Both the position numbers and the translations under genes were made by a program. Below the pieces are notes generated by a model, which saw nothing but the letters and a program-made list of their open reading frames with translations, was not told the DNA's origin and did not search any database. Shown here in pieces: positions 26,642-36,254 of a stretch of DNA of 64,000 nucleotides (position 1 is the first letter of the stretch; the number at the start of each line of letters is the position of its first letter). The stretch lies in contig CAWIVH010000012.1 of NCBI GenBank assembly GCA_963839475.1, forward strand, positions 62,001-126,000. Reading direction: 5' to 3'. The DNA is from CAWIVH01 sp963839475. GTDB lineage: Bacteria > Acidobacteriota > UBA6911.

Positions 26642-29077
26642 ATGTTTGAAAAATATACGGAGAAGGCGCGCAGGGTTATCTTTTTCGCCCGATACGAGGC
26701 CAGCCAGTTCGGCAGTCCGTTCATTGAAACGGAGCACCTTCTGCTGGGCCTGATCCGGGAGGACAAGAACCTCACCAACCGGTTTTTCCCTAAAGCCAAC
26801 GCCTCTATTGAGGCCATTCGAAAAGAGATAGAAGGCCGGACGGTCATCCGCGAAAAGGTTTCAACCTCGGTTGAATTGCCTTTTTCAGACGAGTGCAAAC
26901 GCGCGCTCAACGCCGCAGCGGAGGAATCGGACAGGTTGTCCCACAAGCATATCGGAACAGAGCACATGCTTTTGGGCCTATTGCGCGAAGAAAAGTCGGT
27001 GGCGGCCGAGATTCTCAGGGAGAGGGGACTGAGGCTGTCGACGGTTCGCGAGGAACTTGGACGGGGTACGGAAAAGCACGCCTCCAACCGCTCCAAGGAA
27101 CCGCTCAGCCTGATGGAGTTTTCACGTGACCTGACGGAGGCGGCCCTCAATGATGCTCTCGATCCACTGATCGGCCGGGATACAGAGATCGAACGGATGA
27201 TCCAGATCCTGTGCCGCCGGACGAAAAACAATCCGGCCCTGATCGGGGAACCGGGCGTAGGCAAGACTGCGATTGTCGAAGGGCTGGCGCAGAGAATCGT
27301 AGGAGGCAATGTGCCGCCGCAGCTCATGGACAAAAAGATCCTGGCGCTGGATATATCCTTGATAGTGGCTGGCACCAAGTATCGCGGGCAGTTCGAGGAG
27401 AGATTGAAAACGATCATGAAGGAGCTGGTGGAGAACCGGAATTTGATCGTATTCATCGACGAATTGCATACCCTCGTGGGAGCCGGATCGGCCGAAGGTT
27501 CGCTCGACGCCGCCAACATTCTCAAACCGGCACTTTCGCGAGGCGAGATCCAGTGTATTGGCTCGACCACTCCCTTTGAATTCCGACGTTCGATTGAAAA
27601 GGATCGCTCCCTGGAGCGGAGATTCCAGGCCATCAAAGTGAATCCTCCCGGTGAAAAGGAGAGCATCACGATTCTCCATGGAATCAAGGAGAAGTACGAA
27701 AGCTTTCACCAGTTGAAATATGCCGACGAAGCGGTAGAGGCCGCCGTATACCTTTCGAATCGCTACCTGCCGGACCGATTCCTGCCCGACAAGGCCATTG
27801 ATCTGGTCGACGAAGCCGGTGCCAGGGTGAAGCTCCGGGCCACCTCCGTTCCCGAGGAGATGATCAATATCCAGCGCAGGATCCGGGTGATGGACGGGAG
27901 GATCGAAAGCGCCATATCGGCACAGGAATTTGAAAAAGCGGCAAGGTTTCGGCTGGAGGAAGAGGTAGAGCAAGAAAATCTTCAGGTCATCCGCGAGCGC
28001 TGGAAATTGAAATCGACTGAGCCATTGAGGGTTACCCGCGAAGATATCGAGGAAGTGATTTCGAAATGGACGGGGATCCCGATTTCTTCTATCCACGAAG
28101 AGGAAATGTCCAAGCTTTTGCGCATGGAAGAAGAGCTCCACAAGCGGGTGATCAGCCAGGACAAGGCGATTATCGCGTTGAGCAAGGCGATCCGGCGCTC
28201 GCGCGCCGGGCTGAAATCGCCCAAACGCCCGGTCGGATCCTTCCTTTTCCTCGGGCCAACCGGCGTCGGGAAAACCGAAATGGCGCGTTCCCTGGCGGCT
28301 TTCCTGTTTGGCAGCGAAAACGCCATGATCCGTCTCGATATGTCAGAGTACATGGAAAAACATTCCGTTTCCAAACTGATCGGATCGCCCCCGGGATACG
28401 TTGGTCATGAAGAAGGCGGCCAGCTGACCGAAAAGGTCAAGCGCAACCCCTATTCCGTGCTGCTGCTGGACGAGATCGAAAAAGCCCACCCGGATGTCTA
28501 CAATATCCTTCTGCAGGTTTTTGAAGACGGACAGCTGACCGATTCGCTGGGAAACACCATCGACTTCAAAAACTGCATTATCATCATGACCTCCAATATC
28601 GGCGCCCGGTTTCTTGAAAAGCGAGGGCACCTTGGTTTCCGCACGACATCGGATGCCGACACCCGCAAAACCGAAGAGCTGATACAGGGCGAGGTCAAGC
28701 GCATCTTCAACCCTGAGTTCCTGAACCGGCTCGATGAGATCATCCTGTTCGAATCGCTCGCGGACGAAGACCTGGAAAAGATAGTGGAGCTGTTGATCGT
28801 TCAGGTCAATGACGTGATGAACCAAAAGAAAATCTCCATATCACTCCGCCCGGAGGTCCTGCGCTGGATCGTGGACAAGACGTGCCATGATCGTTCCTAT
28901 GGAGCCAGGCCGCTGCGGCGGGCGATCCAGAAATATATCGAAGACCCGCTCTCCGAGGCGCTTATCCAAAACCGGTTTAAACCAGGAGCGGCATTGGAGA
29001 TTTACCTGAAGGATGACAGCCTCCATTACATTCTCGCCGGAGCGCAGGAGGAAACGGGGACCAAGCTGAACCTCTAG
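26642..29077 (+). CDS. clpC: ATP-dependent Clp protease ATP-binding subunit ClpC
   Basis: An 811-residue AAA+ unfoldase that feeds proteins to ClpP. It begins MFEKYTEKARRVIFFARYEA, the ClpC-type double Clp N domain (residues about 1-145, HLLLGLIREDKNL, HMLLGLLREEKS). The first ATPase has GEPGVGKTAIVEGLAQ and FIDELHTLVGAG. Between the ATPases is a UVR-like segment (QEFEKAARFRLEEE near residue 425). The second ATPase has LGPTGVGKTEMARSLA, LDMSEYMEKHSVSKLIGSPPGYVG and VLLLDEIEKAH. No clpP, mcsA/B or ctsR is nearby. Confidence 0.95.
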   Translation: MFEKYTEKARRVIFFARYEASQFGSPFIETEHLLLGLIREDKNLTNRFFPKANASIEAIRKEIEGRTVIREKVSTSVELPFSDECKRALNAAAEESDRLSHKHIGTEHMLLGLLREEKSVAAEILRERGLRLSTVREELGRGTEKHASNRSKEPLSLMEFSRDLTEAALNDALDPLIGRDTEIERMIQILCRRTKNNPALIGEPGVGKTAIVEGLAQRIVGGNVPPQLMDKKILALDISLIVAGTKYRGQFEERLKTIMKELVENRNLIVFIDELHTLVGAGSAEGSLDAANILKPALSRGEIQCIGSTTPFEFRRSIEKDRSLERRFQAIKVNPPGEKESITILHGIKEKYESFHQLKYADEAVEAAVYLSNRYLPDRFLPDKAIDLVDEAGARVKLRATSVPEEMINIQRRIRVMDGRIESAISAQEFEKAARFRLEEEVEQENLQVIRERWKLKSTEPLRVTREDIEEVISKWTGIPISSIHEEEMSKLLRMEEELHKRVISQDKAIIALSKAIRRSRAGLKSPKRPVGSFLFLGPTGVGKTEMARSLAAFLFGSENAMIRLDMSEYMEKHSVSKLIGSPPGYVGHEEGGQLTEKVKRNPYSVLLLDEIEKAHPDVYNILLQVFEDGQLTDSLGNTIDFKNCIIIMTSNIGARFLEKRGHLGFRTTSDADTRKTEELIQGEVKRIFNPEFLNRLDEIILFESLADEDLEKIVELLIVQVNDVMNQKKISISLRPEVLRWIVDKTCHDRSYGARPLRRAIQKYIEDPLSEALIQNRFKPGAALEIYLKDDSLHYILAGAQEETGTKLNL

Positions 29078-29549
29078 CCCGTAATCCTTGCCAGCAGCGA
29101 ACCGGGCGGCGGATCCGGCCGCACTCCAACGGAGCTGCCGCCTTGAACCAGCCTGTTCCAGAGCGTTCGGTTGAGGAGTGGAAACAGCTTCATCGATCCA
29201 TAAGTGCAGCGCCTTGGAGACCCATCCCGGAAAAAATGGAACTTCCCGTCTGCAGAGCAGTGTAATATCGTATGAGGAATCATCCTGCAGGCGAATTCTG
29301 CCTCCGCCGCCGTCCGAGAAAACCGCACCGCAGCAGGGCAGCTCTGCCGCCGGCGGCATCTCCAAATGATCCGAGCGGATACAACGATTCAAACCGAACT
29401 CTTCCGGCGGATTTCGCATCTAAGGTTCCATGGATCTCAGGCTGGATTTCACCCTATCTTTCATCTAAGATATGCGTTTGTCCTAATGAGGGTCTGCGGG
29501 TCGGGATCATCGTTCCGGCTCGCGTAGTCGTCGGGCAGTTGGAGGATGG
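29078..29549. other. Intergenic region with no supported gene
   Basis: 472 bases between clpC and bamA. A minus-strand frame (28841-29419) runs through it but ends deep inside clpC, has no ribosome site and matches no family I know. The last part must hold the bamA promoter; I see no convincing pair of hexamers. Confidence 0.5.
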
Positions 29550-32139
29550 ATGTACAAATTTATAAGGCCCGGAATCTGGTTCTTCCTGGGGTTCCTATGC
29601 GCAGTAGCCGTGCTTTCAGCGCAAGAAACCAAGCGGCCAAACATAGAACGAATCGACATTCGCGGCAACCGCCGGATCCCGGAAGATACCATCCGGTTTT
29701 ACATTCAGTCCCGTGCTGGGGAAGCCTACGACGAAGGGCGGCTGGAACTGGATTTGAGAGCCCTGTACAAAGCCAATTTCTTTGAAAACATCGAGGTGGA
29801 AGAAAAAGACGGCGACACGGGGAAAATCGTCACCTTTAACCTCAAAGAAAAGCCCTTGATCCGATCCCTCCAGTACGACGGCAATAAATCCTTCACGGAA
29901 TCGAATATCCTGGATCACTTCAAAGAAAAGAAAGTAGGGTCTGACGGTCGACAGCCAATACGATCCGGCGAAAATCCGGGCTGCTGAGCGGGCGCTGAAA
30001 GACCTGATGGAAAGAAACGGCAAGCCGCTGGGTACGGTGCGTTCGGAAGTCGAAAGCATCCCGCCATCAAGCGTCCGAGTCAGGTTCGTGATGAATGAGG
30101 GCGCCAAAGTCCGGATCGGCGAGATCAAGTTCACGGGCAACAAGGTTTTTAAGGACGATGCACTCAAGGCCTCTCTCAAGCTGACCAAGGAACGCGGCTT
30201 GATCACCATGTTCAAGGGAACCGACAAATATCACCAGGGGAAATTGGAAGCCGACATCGAAATGAACCTGAAGGCCTATTTTAAGGAACATGGCTACATG
30301 CAGGTTCAGGTCGGTGAGCCGATCACCAGGATATTCGAAGGCGAACGCGGAATGATTCCCATGTTCCGCAAAACCAAGCAGCAGTTTTACGTGGAAATTC
30401 CGATTGACGCGGGGGACCAGTACCGGATCGGCGAATTAACCCTGAAAGAATGCGGGGTCCTGAAATGCGAGGCGCTGGTCAAGGCTTTCGGACTGAACAA
30501 GGGCGACGTCGTCAACTATAAAAAAATCAAAGACACCATGGAGCAATTCAAGAAGCTCTATGGAAACATGGGTTATATCAACTGGTCCTATGTGCCCGAG
30601 CAGAACTTCGATCCAAAAAACAAGACCATTGACCTCACCTTTACGCTGAACCCGGACAAACAATTCACCGTCCACCGGATCGACTTCGCAGGGAATACCA
30701 AAACAAGAGACAAGGTGATGAGGCGCGAGCTCCTGCTGGAGGAGGGCAAAATCTTCAGCAGCGCTGCCCTCGAGTATTCGGTACAGCGTCTGAACCAGTT
30801 GGGATTTTTTGACAAGATCGAGGAGAAGGACTACCAGGTCCAGCCGGATGATAAGACCTCGCAGGTCGATGTCAATATCAAGGTCAAGGAAAAGAGCCAG
30901 CAGTCGATCGGATTAACCGGTGGAGTCAGCGGCATTTCGGGAAGCTTTCTCGGGGTGAACTACACTACGAACAACTTCCTGGGGCGCGGCGAAAGCCTGG
31001 AGTTTTCGATTACAGGAGGCACACGTGCCACGGATTTCGTGATCTCCTTCAACGAGCCGTACCTTTTCGATTCGCGCTGGGGGATGGGGTTGTCGCTCTA
31101 CAAGCAAAAGTACCGGTACGACACCTATAGCGTCTACGGCGTGACAAGCTATGACACAGGCAAGCCGACGGAGCTTTTCACAAGGAAGACCACGGGATCT
31201 ACGGTCTCGGTCAGCCGTCCTCTGGGGAGAACCTGGTGGCGGTTTGGCGGAAGCTACACCTACCAGAAGATCGGGATTGAGGACATTGCCAAGGGCTTTG
31301 AGGCTTTTGCTCTCGGCCAGTTGGTGGGATACGCACCCGGCACCGACGTGGAAGCTGCGCTCAGTGGATTCAGGAAGAGCGAAGTTACACCGATGCTTTC
31401 GTTCAACTCCACCAACAGCTACTTCAACCCCACGCGGGGAAGCAGCATGAATCTTTCGGTTGCGATCGCCGGCGGGATCTTGGGCGGGGACTTCAACATC
31501 ATCCGCCCGGCGGTGGAATTCCGCCACTTCCGCCCCGACCGTCTTTTCAGCAAGGGTCGCCACACGTGGGGCATGCGGATACTGGCCGAGCACATCATGG
31601 CGTACGGGAATTCGTTCATCCCGTTCTACGACCGGTTCTTTATCGGGGGTGAAACCACCATTCGCGGCTTCGACATCCGGTCGATCAGTCCCCTGGCAAT
31701 ATCGTCCACCCCGCTCCTGGATCCATTCAAGAATCCGATCATCGATTTGAACACCGGGCTCGCCAAGATCAATCGCGGCATCATTTCGGTGGGCGGCGAC
31801 ACCATGGTGATCTTCAACGGCGAATATCGCATCCCAATCGCAGGCCCGCTGTCCATGTCAGCCTTCTATGACGTCGGGATCACGCAGGTAACCCGCCCGA
31901 CTACGCTGGGCAGCCTGGGCGCCAGCAGCGTCAAGATCTGGGACGCGTCCAATGGGGCCATCCACGGATCGACAGGGGTCGAGGTTCAGTTCCTTCTCCC
32001 GGTGGTTAGCGCGCCCTTCCGCTTGATATTCGCGTACAACCCACAGAGATATAATGGAACAGTCATGGTCGGCAACGTCCCCGTTACCATTCACGAACCC
32101 GCTCATGATATCAAGTTCACAATCGGACGGAGTTTTTAA
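29550..32139 (+). pseudogene. bamA: Outer-membrane assembly factor BamA, with an apparent one-base frameshift
   Basis: BamA inserts beta-barrel proteins into the outer membrane. The first frame (29550-29987) has a signal peptide (IRPGIWFFLGFLCAVAVLSA) and POTRA 1 to early POTRA 2 (NIERIDIRGNRRIPEDTIRFYIQSRAGEAYD, KPLIRSLQYDGNKSF). The frame then changes at the GGGT run 29937-29940. Reading GTA GGT CTG with one G removed continues as VGLTVDSQYDPAKIRAAERALKDLMERNGK into the second frame, which carries POTRA 2-5 and the barrel (GRGESLEFSITGG, RFFIGGETTIRGFD) and ends GRSF. With one base corrected the protein is about 862 residues, normal for BamA. As BamA is essential, a sequencing or assembly error in the G run is likelier than real loss. 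The next genes, ompH/skp, fabZ and lpxA, are its usual neighbours. Confidence 0.9.
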
Positions 32140-32281
32140 ATCCATTTTGCCTAACGGCGGGACCTGTAGTACATTCTATAGCCTTGCACTCGAGCACCTC
32201 CAGGCCATTTTGACTTACATATAAGGAAGCCGGGGCCTCACGGCTCAGGCAAATCAATCAGTAAAAAGGAGATCAGATTCA

Positions 32282-32884
32282 ATGAATCGACGATTGGTAT
32301 TAAGCATCCTAACAGCTGTAATCCTTGTGCCGGTGATGAGCATGGCTCAGGCTCCTGCGGCCCCGGCTGCAGCGGCCGCCGCTCCAGCTGCGATAGGCAA
32401 CGCGAAAATCGCCTGGCTGAACCTGGAACAGGCCATTTTCAGCACCGAAGATGGCAAGCGGGACTTCGGTGAGGTCCAGAAATACGTGGATAAGAAAAAC
32501 TCCGAACTGGAGGCTTTGAAAAAGGAACTGGAAACCCTGAAAAACCAGCTGAGCGTCCAGGGGGCCAAGCTGACGGATGAAGCACGGAGCGATCTTGAAG
32601 ACCAGATCGAGTCGAGGGACACCATGCTTCAGCGTTTCCAGCAGGATACTCAGAAAGATATCGATGCCCGAAGAGTAAAGACTACCAACAACATCGGCCG
32701 GAAAATGCTTCCTGTGATCGAAAAGCTTGCCAAGGAAAAAGGGCTGAGCGCGGTTGTGTACATCAACCCTTCCCGCGACGCCTATGTCGATCCGGCCCTC
32801 GTGATTACAGAAGAAGTGATCAAGGCTTACAACACGGCCTATCCGGCGAAAGCTCCGGCCGCCGCTCCTGCAAAGAAGCCCTAG
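32282..32884 (+). CDS. Skp/OmpH family periplasmic chaperone
   Basis: A 200-residue exported chaperone for unfolded outer-membrane proteins. A signal peptide (RRLVLSILTAVILVPVMSMAQA) and an Ala/Pro-rich linker precede the family core: KIAWLNLEQAIFSTEDGKRDF, then a long charged coiled coil (about residues 65-135, VDKKNSELEALKKELETLKNQ), then KMLPVIEKLAKEKGLSAVVYINP near the C-terminus. The tail is again Ala/Pro/Lys-rich. AAAGGAG lies about ten bases upstream. Its place between bamA and fabZ is typical, though lpxD, which often sits here, is absent. A strong terminator follows. Confidence 0.92.
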   Translation: MNRRLVLSILTAVILVPVMSMAQAPAAPAAAAAAPAAIGNAKIAWLNLEQAIFSTEDGKRDFGEVQKYVDKKNSELEALKKELETLKNQLSVQGAKLTDEARSDLEDQIESRDTMLQRFQQDTQKDIDARRVKTTNNIGRKMLPVIEKLAKEKGLSAVVYINPSRDAYVDPALVITEEVIKAYNTAYPAKAPAAAPAKKP

Positions 32885-32902
32885 TTTGACAGAACCGGGT
32901 CA

Positions 32903-32936
32903 GGGGATGGCCGCCGGTTGGACCATCCCCTTTTTT
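32903..32936 (+). terminator. Rho-independent terminator after the Skp/OmpH gene
   Basis: GGGGATGG (32903-32910) pairs with CCATCCCC (32923-32930) and is followed at once by six Ts (32931-32936). It is the clearest intrinsic terminator in the window and splits bamA-skp from fabZ-lpxA. Confidence 0.85.
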
Positions 32937-32989
32937 GTTGGACGCCGGAACCGGATGAAGGCGGGATTCCGCGGGAGCAAAGCCAGGCC

Positions 32990-33424
32990 ATGAAGAAGAT
33001 CCAGGATATTTACAAGATTCTTCCTCACCGCTACCCGTTTCTCCTGGTCGACAAGATCCTGGAATCCGACGGGACCAAACGGATGGTCGGGATCAAAAAC
33101 GTCACCATCAACGAGCAGTTTTTTACGGGCCACTTCCCGGAACATCCGGTGATGCCCGGCGTTCTTGTAGTGGAGGCCCTTGCGCAAGTGGGAGTGCTGC
33201 TTTTGTTCGGAGCCGATGAGCAGCGTGAATCAAAACTGGTCTATTTTTCAGGGATTGATGGATGCCGCTTCCGACAGCCCGTGGTTCCGGGCGATCAGCT
33301 CAGACTCGAGGTCACGGTCTTGCGACAGCGCGGCCGCTATTTCAAGATGAAGGGTGAGGCTTTTGTCGAGGGTGCTCTCGTGGCCGAAGCCGAACTATCC
33401 TGCACTGTTGTAGACCGCACTTAG
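32990..33424 (+). CDS. fabZ: 3-hydroxyacyl-ACP dehydratase FabZ
   Basis: A 144-residue hotdog-fold enzyme that removes water from 3-hydroxyacyl-ACP in fatty acid elongation. It begins [23 protein letters not shown]. The catalytic His is in [23 protein letters not shown] and the conserved Glu is in the same run. [11 protein letters not shown] is the second family motif. I start it at 32990; the longer frame from 32918 overlaps the terminator and lacks family similarity. It is followed by lpxA, the usual order. Confidence 0.96.
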   Translation: MKKIQDIYKILPHRYPFLLVDKILESDGTKRMVGIKNVTINEQFFTGHFPEHPVMPGVLVVEALAQVGVLLLFGADEQRESKLVYFSGIDGCRFRQPVVPGDQLRLEVTVLRQRGRYFKMKGEAFVEGALVAEAELSCTVVDRT

Positions 33425-33487
33425 CCGCCTGGGGAGCAAGTGCTTCCCGCGATTCAAGCTCAACCTCCCGGAATCTGGAGTTCTATG

Positions 33488-34264
33488 ATGATTCATCCAT
33501 CTGCCATTATAGATCCGTCCGCAGAGTTGGGTGCGGATGTCGAAATCGGACCCTTTTGCGTCATCGGCCCCAAGGTCACCATCGGCTCCGGGACCGTTTT
33601 CGATTCGCACGTGGCCGTCGAACGCTGGACCCGGATAGGCGAAAACAACCGCTTTCACGGATTTTGCTCGGTAGGCACCGATCCCCAGGACCTGAAATAC
33701 GGAGGCGAGGAGACCTGGCTGAAGATCGGCGATCGAAACGTCTTTCGCGAATTCGTCACTTTGAACCGGGGCACAACCGGGGGCGGCGGCATCACCAGTA
33801 TCGGCAGCGACAGTCTGTTCATGGCTTATGCGCACGTGGCACACGATTCCCACATGGGCAATGCCATCATCATGGCCAACGCGGCTACGCTGGCCGGACA
33901 CGTAACCGTTGAGGACCATGCCACGGTGGGGGCCTTCAGCGCCGTCCATCAATTCTGCCGCGTCGGGCCGCATGCCTTCATCGGCGGATTCTCCGTGATA
34001 ACCAGGGATGCGCTGCCCTATATAAAAACCGTCGGAGACCGCAACCAGGCAAAAATCTACGGCATCAACTCGATCGGGCTGCAAAGAAAGGGCCTGCCCG
34101 ATGAATCGATCGATGAATTGAAGCGCGCCTATCGCATTCTTTTCCGCTCCCAGCTAAACACCGGAGACGCCCTGAAAATGGCCCGCGACAAGGTATGGGA
34201 ATCGCCGGAAGTCGAGACTCTGCTCCGTTTCATCGAATCATCCAAGCGAGGCTTTATCCGTTAG
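33488..34264 (+). CDS. lpxA: UDP-N-acetylglucosamine O-acyltransferase LpxA
   Basis: 258 residues. It carries out the first lipid A step, moving a 3-hydroxyacyl chain from ACP to UDP-GlcNAc. The N-terminal left-handed beta-helix is visible as hexapeptide repeats (IHPSAIIDPSAELGADVEIGPFCVIG). The catalytic His lies in AYAHVAHDSHMGNAIIMANAATLAGHV. AFSAVHQFCRVGPHAFIGG follows, then the C-terminal helices. The position I align with the E. coli Gly173 chain-length ruler (GGCSGV there) reads GGFSVI here, so a Val stands at the ruler site. GGAG is seven bases upstream of the ATG at 33488. lpxI follows. Confidence 0.95.
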   Translation: MIHPSAIIDPSAELGADVEIGPFCVIGPKVTIGSGTVFDSHVAVERWTRIGENNRFHGFCSVGTDPQDLKYGGEETWLKIGDRNVFREFVTLNRGTTGGGGITSIGSDSLFMAYAHVAHDSHMGNAIIMANAATLAGHVTVEDHATVGAFSAVHQFCRVGPHAFIGGFSVITRDALPYIKTVGDRNQAKIYGINSIGLQRKGLPDESIDELKRAYRILFRSQLNTGDALKMARDKVWESPEVETLLRFIESSKRGFIR

Positions 34265-34298
34265 GCAATCGGATCAGAGTGATGAGCCGGAAGTTCCT

Positions 34299-35150
34299 AT
34301 GAACGAAGGACAGGAAAAATATGGACTGATCGCCGGGAACGGGACATTTCCTCTCCTCGTGCTGGATTCCGCCCGCCGGCAGAACCTCGACATGGTGGTG
34401 GCCGCCATCAAGGAAGAGACCTTCCCTGAAATCGAAAAAAGCGGCTTCCCGGTCCACTGGGTGGGGCTGGGGCAATTGGGGAAGCTGGTCAGCATTTTTA
34501 AAGGCGCAGGGGTGACCCGCGCGATCATGGCCGGCCAGGTGAAACATGTGCAGATCTTCAGTTCCTCCCTGCCCGATCTAACCATGATCCGCATGCTTGC
34601 CGGATTGAGGCAGAAAAACACTGATGCGCTTATCGGGGGAGTCGCGCGAGTGCTGGAGGAACAGGGCATCACCCTGATCGATTCGACAGCTCTCTTGCAG
34701 CCTTTCATGGCTCCGGAGGGCAAAATCGGACGAAGAGGCTTGACGCCTCACGAGCAGGCCGACGTGGGCTACGGGCGGCCTTTGGCTCAGCAGATTGCCC
34801 GGATGGACATAGGCCAGACCATCGTGGTCAGGGATAAGGCGATCGTCGCTGTCGAAGCCATGGAAGGAACCGACGCCGCCATACGCCGGGCCGCCGACCT
34901 GGTGCAGCGAAAAAAACTGACGGTGATCAAAGTGAGTAAGCCAAAACAGGACATGAGGTTTGACGTACCTGTTATTGGAGCCGCCACAATCCGGGTCATG
35001 GCCGAGTGCGGCGCCTCCGCGGTGGTTCTGGATGCCGGCAAAACTCTGCTGCTTGACCGGGCGGAGATGATCGGCCTTGCGGATGAAAGCAATATTGCGG
35101 TAGTGGGATTGCCGCCGGACACTAACCAGGCGAAAGAAGTATCAGGATGA
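34299..35150 (+). CDS. lpxI: UDP-2,3-diacylglucosamine pyrophosphatase LpxI
   Basis: A 283-residue DUF1009-family enzyme that cleaves UDP-2,3-diacylglucosamine to lipid X, the alternative to LpxH. It shows YGLIAGNGTFPLLVLDSAR at the N-terminus, KAGVTRAIMAGQV-like sequence near 75, and IGQTIVVRDKAIVAVEAMEGTDAAIRRA in the C-terminal domain with VKVSKPKQDMRFDVPVIG. It is next to lpxA, as in many bacteria that lack LpxH. GGAAG is seven bases upstream. Confidence 0.94.
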   Translation: MNEGQEKYGLIAGNGTFPLLVLDSARRQNLDMVVAAIKEETFPEIEKSGFPVHWVGLGQLGKLVSIFKGAGVTRAIMAGQVKHVQIFSSSLPDLTMIRMLAGLRQKNTDALIGGVARVLEEQGITLIDSTALLQPFMAPEGKIGRRGLTPHEQADVGYGRPLAQQIARMDIGQTIVVRDKAIVAVEAMEGTDAAIRRAADLVQRKKLTVIKVSKPKQDMRFDVPVIGAATIRVMAECGASAVVLDAGKTLLLDRAEMIGLADESNIAVVGLPPDTNQAKEVSG

Positions 35151-35250
35151 GGATTGGAGCGCCCGGCGCTGCGCTCCACATTCTCGATGCAAGAAATAAG
35201 CTTTGGGCGGTTTTCGCAGACCGCTATTCAGGTGCCGCGGGAGGTTCTGC

Positions 35251-36210
35251 GTGGATGACATACGAATAGGCGTGGTGGGAGTGGGGGCTTTAGGCCAGCA
35301 TCACGCCCGCGTGTATTCAAAACTCCCCGGTGTAAGGTTGGTTGGTGTTGCCGATTCCAGACCCGGACGCGCCAAACAGATCGCAGAGCCTTTGGAAACG
35401 CAGGCTTTCCTCGATTACAGGATCCTGATGGGGAAAGTGGACGCGGTCAGCATCGCCACTCCAACCACGACCCACGCTGAAATTGGAGAGCATTTCCTCA
35501 GGGAAGGCATTCATGTCCTGGTTGAAAAACCCATCAGCAACAGCCTCGAAACCGCTGATCGCCTTATTTCTGCTGCAAGCGAGAGCGGGCGAATCCTTCA
35601 GGTCGGGCATCTGGAGCGATTCAATCCTGCGGTGCGGGCACTGCGCGAAGTGGTCAAACAGCCCCGGTTCTTCGAGGCCCACCGGATGGGACTCTTCTCT
35701 CCCCGCAGCCTCGATATTGATGTAATCCTGGATTTGATGATCCATGATCTTGACCTGATCACCCTCCTGGTGCCATCAGCTCCGGTTCAGATCAGTGCCG
35801 TCGGCATTCCCATTCTCACCCGGCGCATCGATATTGCCAATGCCCGCATCCAGTTTGCCGACGGATGCGTGGCCAATGTCACCGCCAGCCGCGTGTCGAT
35901 GGAGAAGATCCGCAAACTGCGGCTGTTCCAGGCCCGCGACTACATTTCCATGGACTTTACCAAGCAGGAAGTAGCGATATTCAGCTTGACGGGAGCGCCG
36001 GGCACCGAGGGTAATCAGATCACCAGCCGGCACCTATCCCCCCCGAAAGTGGAACCGCTTGAGGAAGAATTGAAGTCGTTTGTGCGCGCGATCCGAGGCC
36101 AGGGGCCCGTGGAATGCACCGGCGCGGACGGCCGCAAGGCGCTCGGCCTGGCAGTTCAGATCCTGAACCAGGCAGAAACCGCACTGGCGCACGAAATTGA
36201 CAGGCATTAG
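35251..36210 (+). CDS. Gfo/Idh/MocA oxidoreductase in the lipid A cluster, possibly UDP-GlcNAc 3-dehydrogenase-like
   Basis: A 319-residue dehydrogenase with IRIGVVGVGALGQHHARVYSKL (Rossmann motif), HVLVEKPISNS, LQVGHLERFNPAV and LMIHDLDLITLLV (catalytic His/Asp helix). The GHxERFNP phrase and the position directly after lpxA-lpxI recall GnnA, which oxidises UDP-GlcNAc at C3 so that the aminotransferase GnnB can make the diamino sugar of some lipid A molecules. No gnnB is seen here, so the assignment is tentative. I start it at the GTG at 35251 with GGGAGG six bases upstream; the longer frame from 35203 reads as unlike coding sequence. Confidence 0.85.
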   Translation: MDDIRIGVVGVGALGQHHARVYSKLPGVRLVGVADSRPGRAKQIAEPLETQAFLDYRILMGKVDAVSIATPTTTHAEIGEHFLREGIHVLVEKPISNSLETADRLISAASESGRILQVGHLERFNPAVRALREVVKQPRFFEAHRMGLFSPRSLDIDVILDLMIHDLDLITLLVPSAPVQISAVGIPILTRRIDIANARIQFADGCVANVTASRVSMEKIRKLRLFQARDYISMDFTKQEVAIFSLTGAPGTEGNQITSRHLSPPKVEPLEEELKSFVRAIRGQGPVECTGADGRKALGLAVQILNQAETALAHEIDRH

Positions 36211-36254
36211 CCGCGTTCCCTATACTTTAGCTGCCTGAAAAGGCGCAGGCAAAA

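Noticed and set aside
28841..29419. Minus-strand frame of 192 codons between clpC and bamA
   Set aside because: More than a third overlaps the clpC coding end antisense, and it lacks a ribosome site and any recognisable domain.
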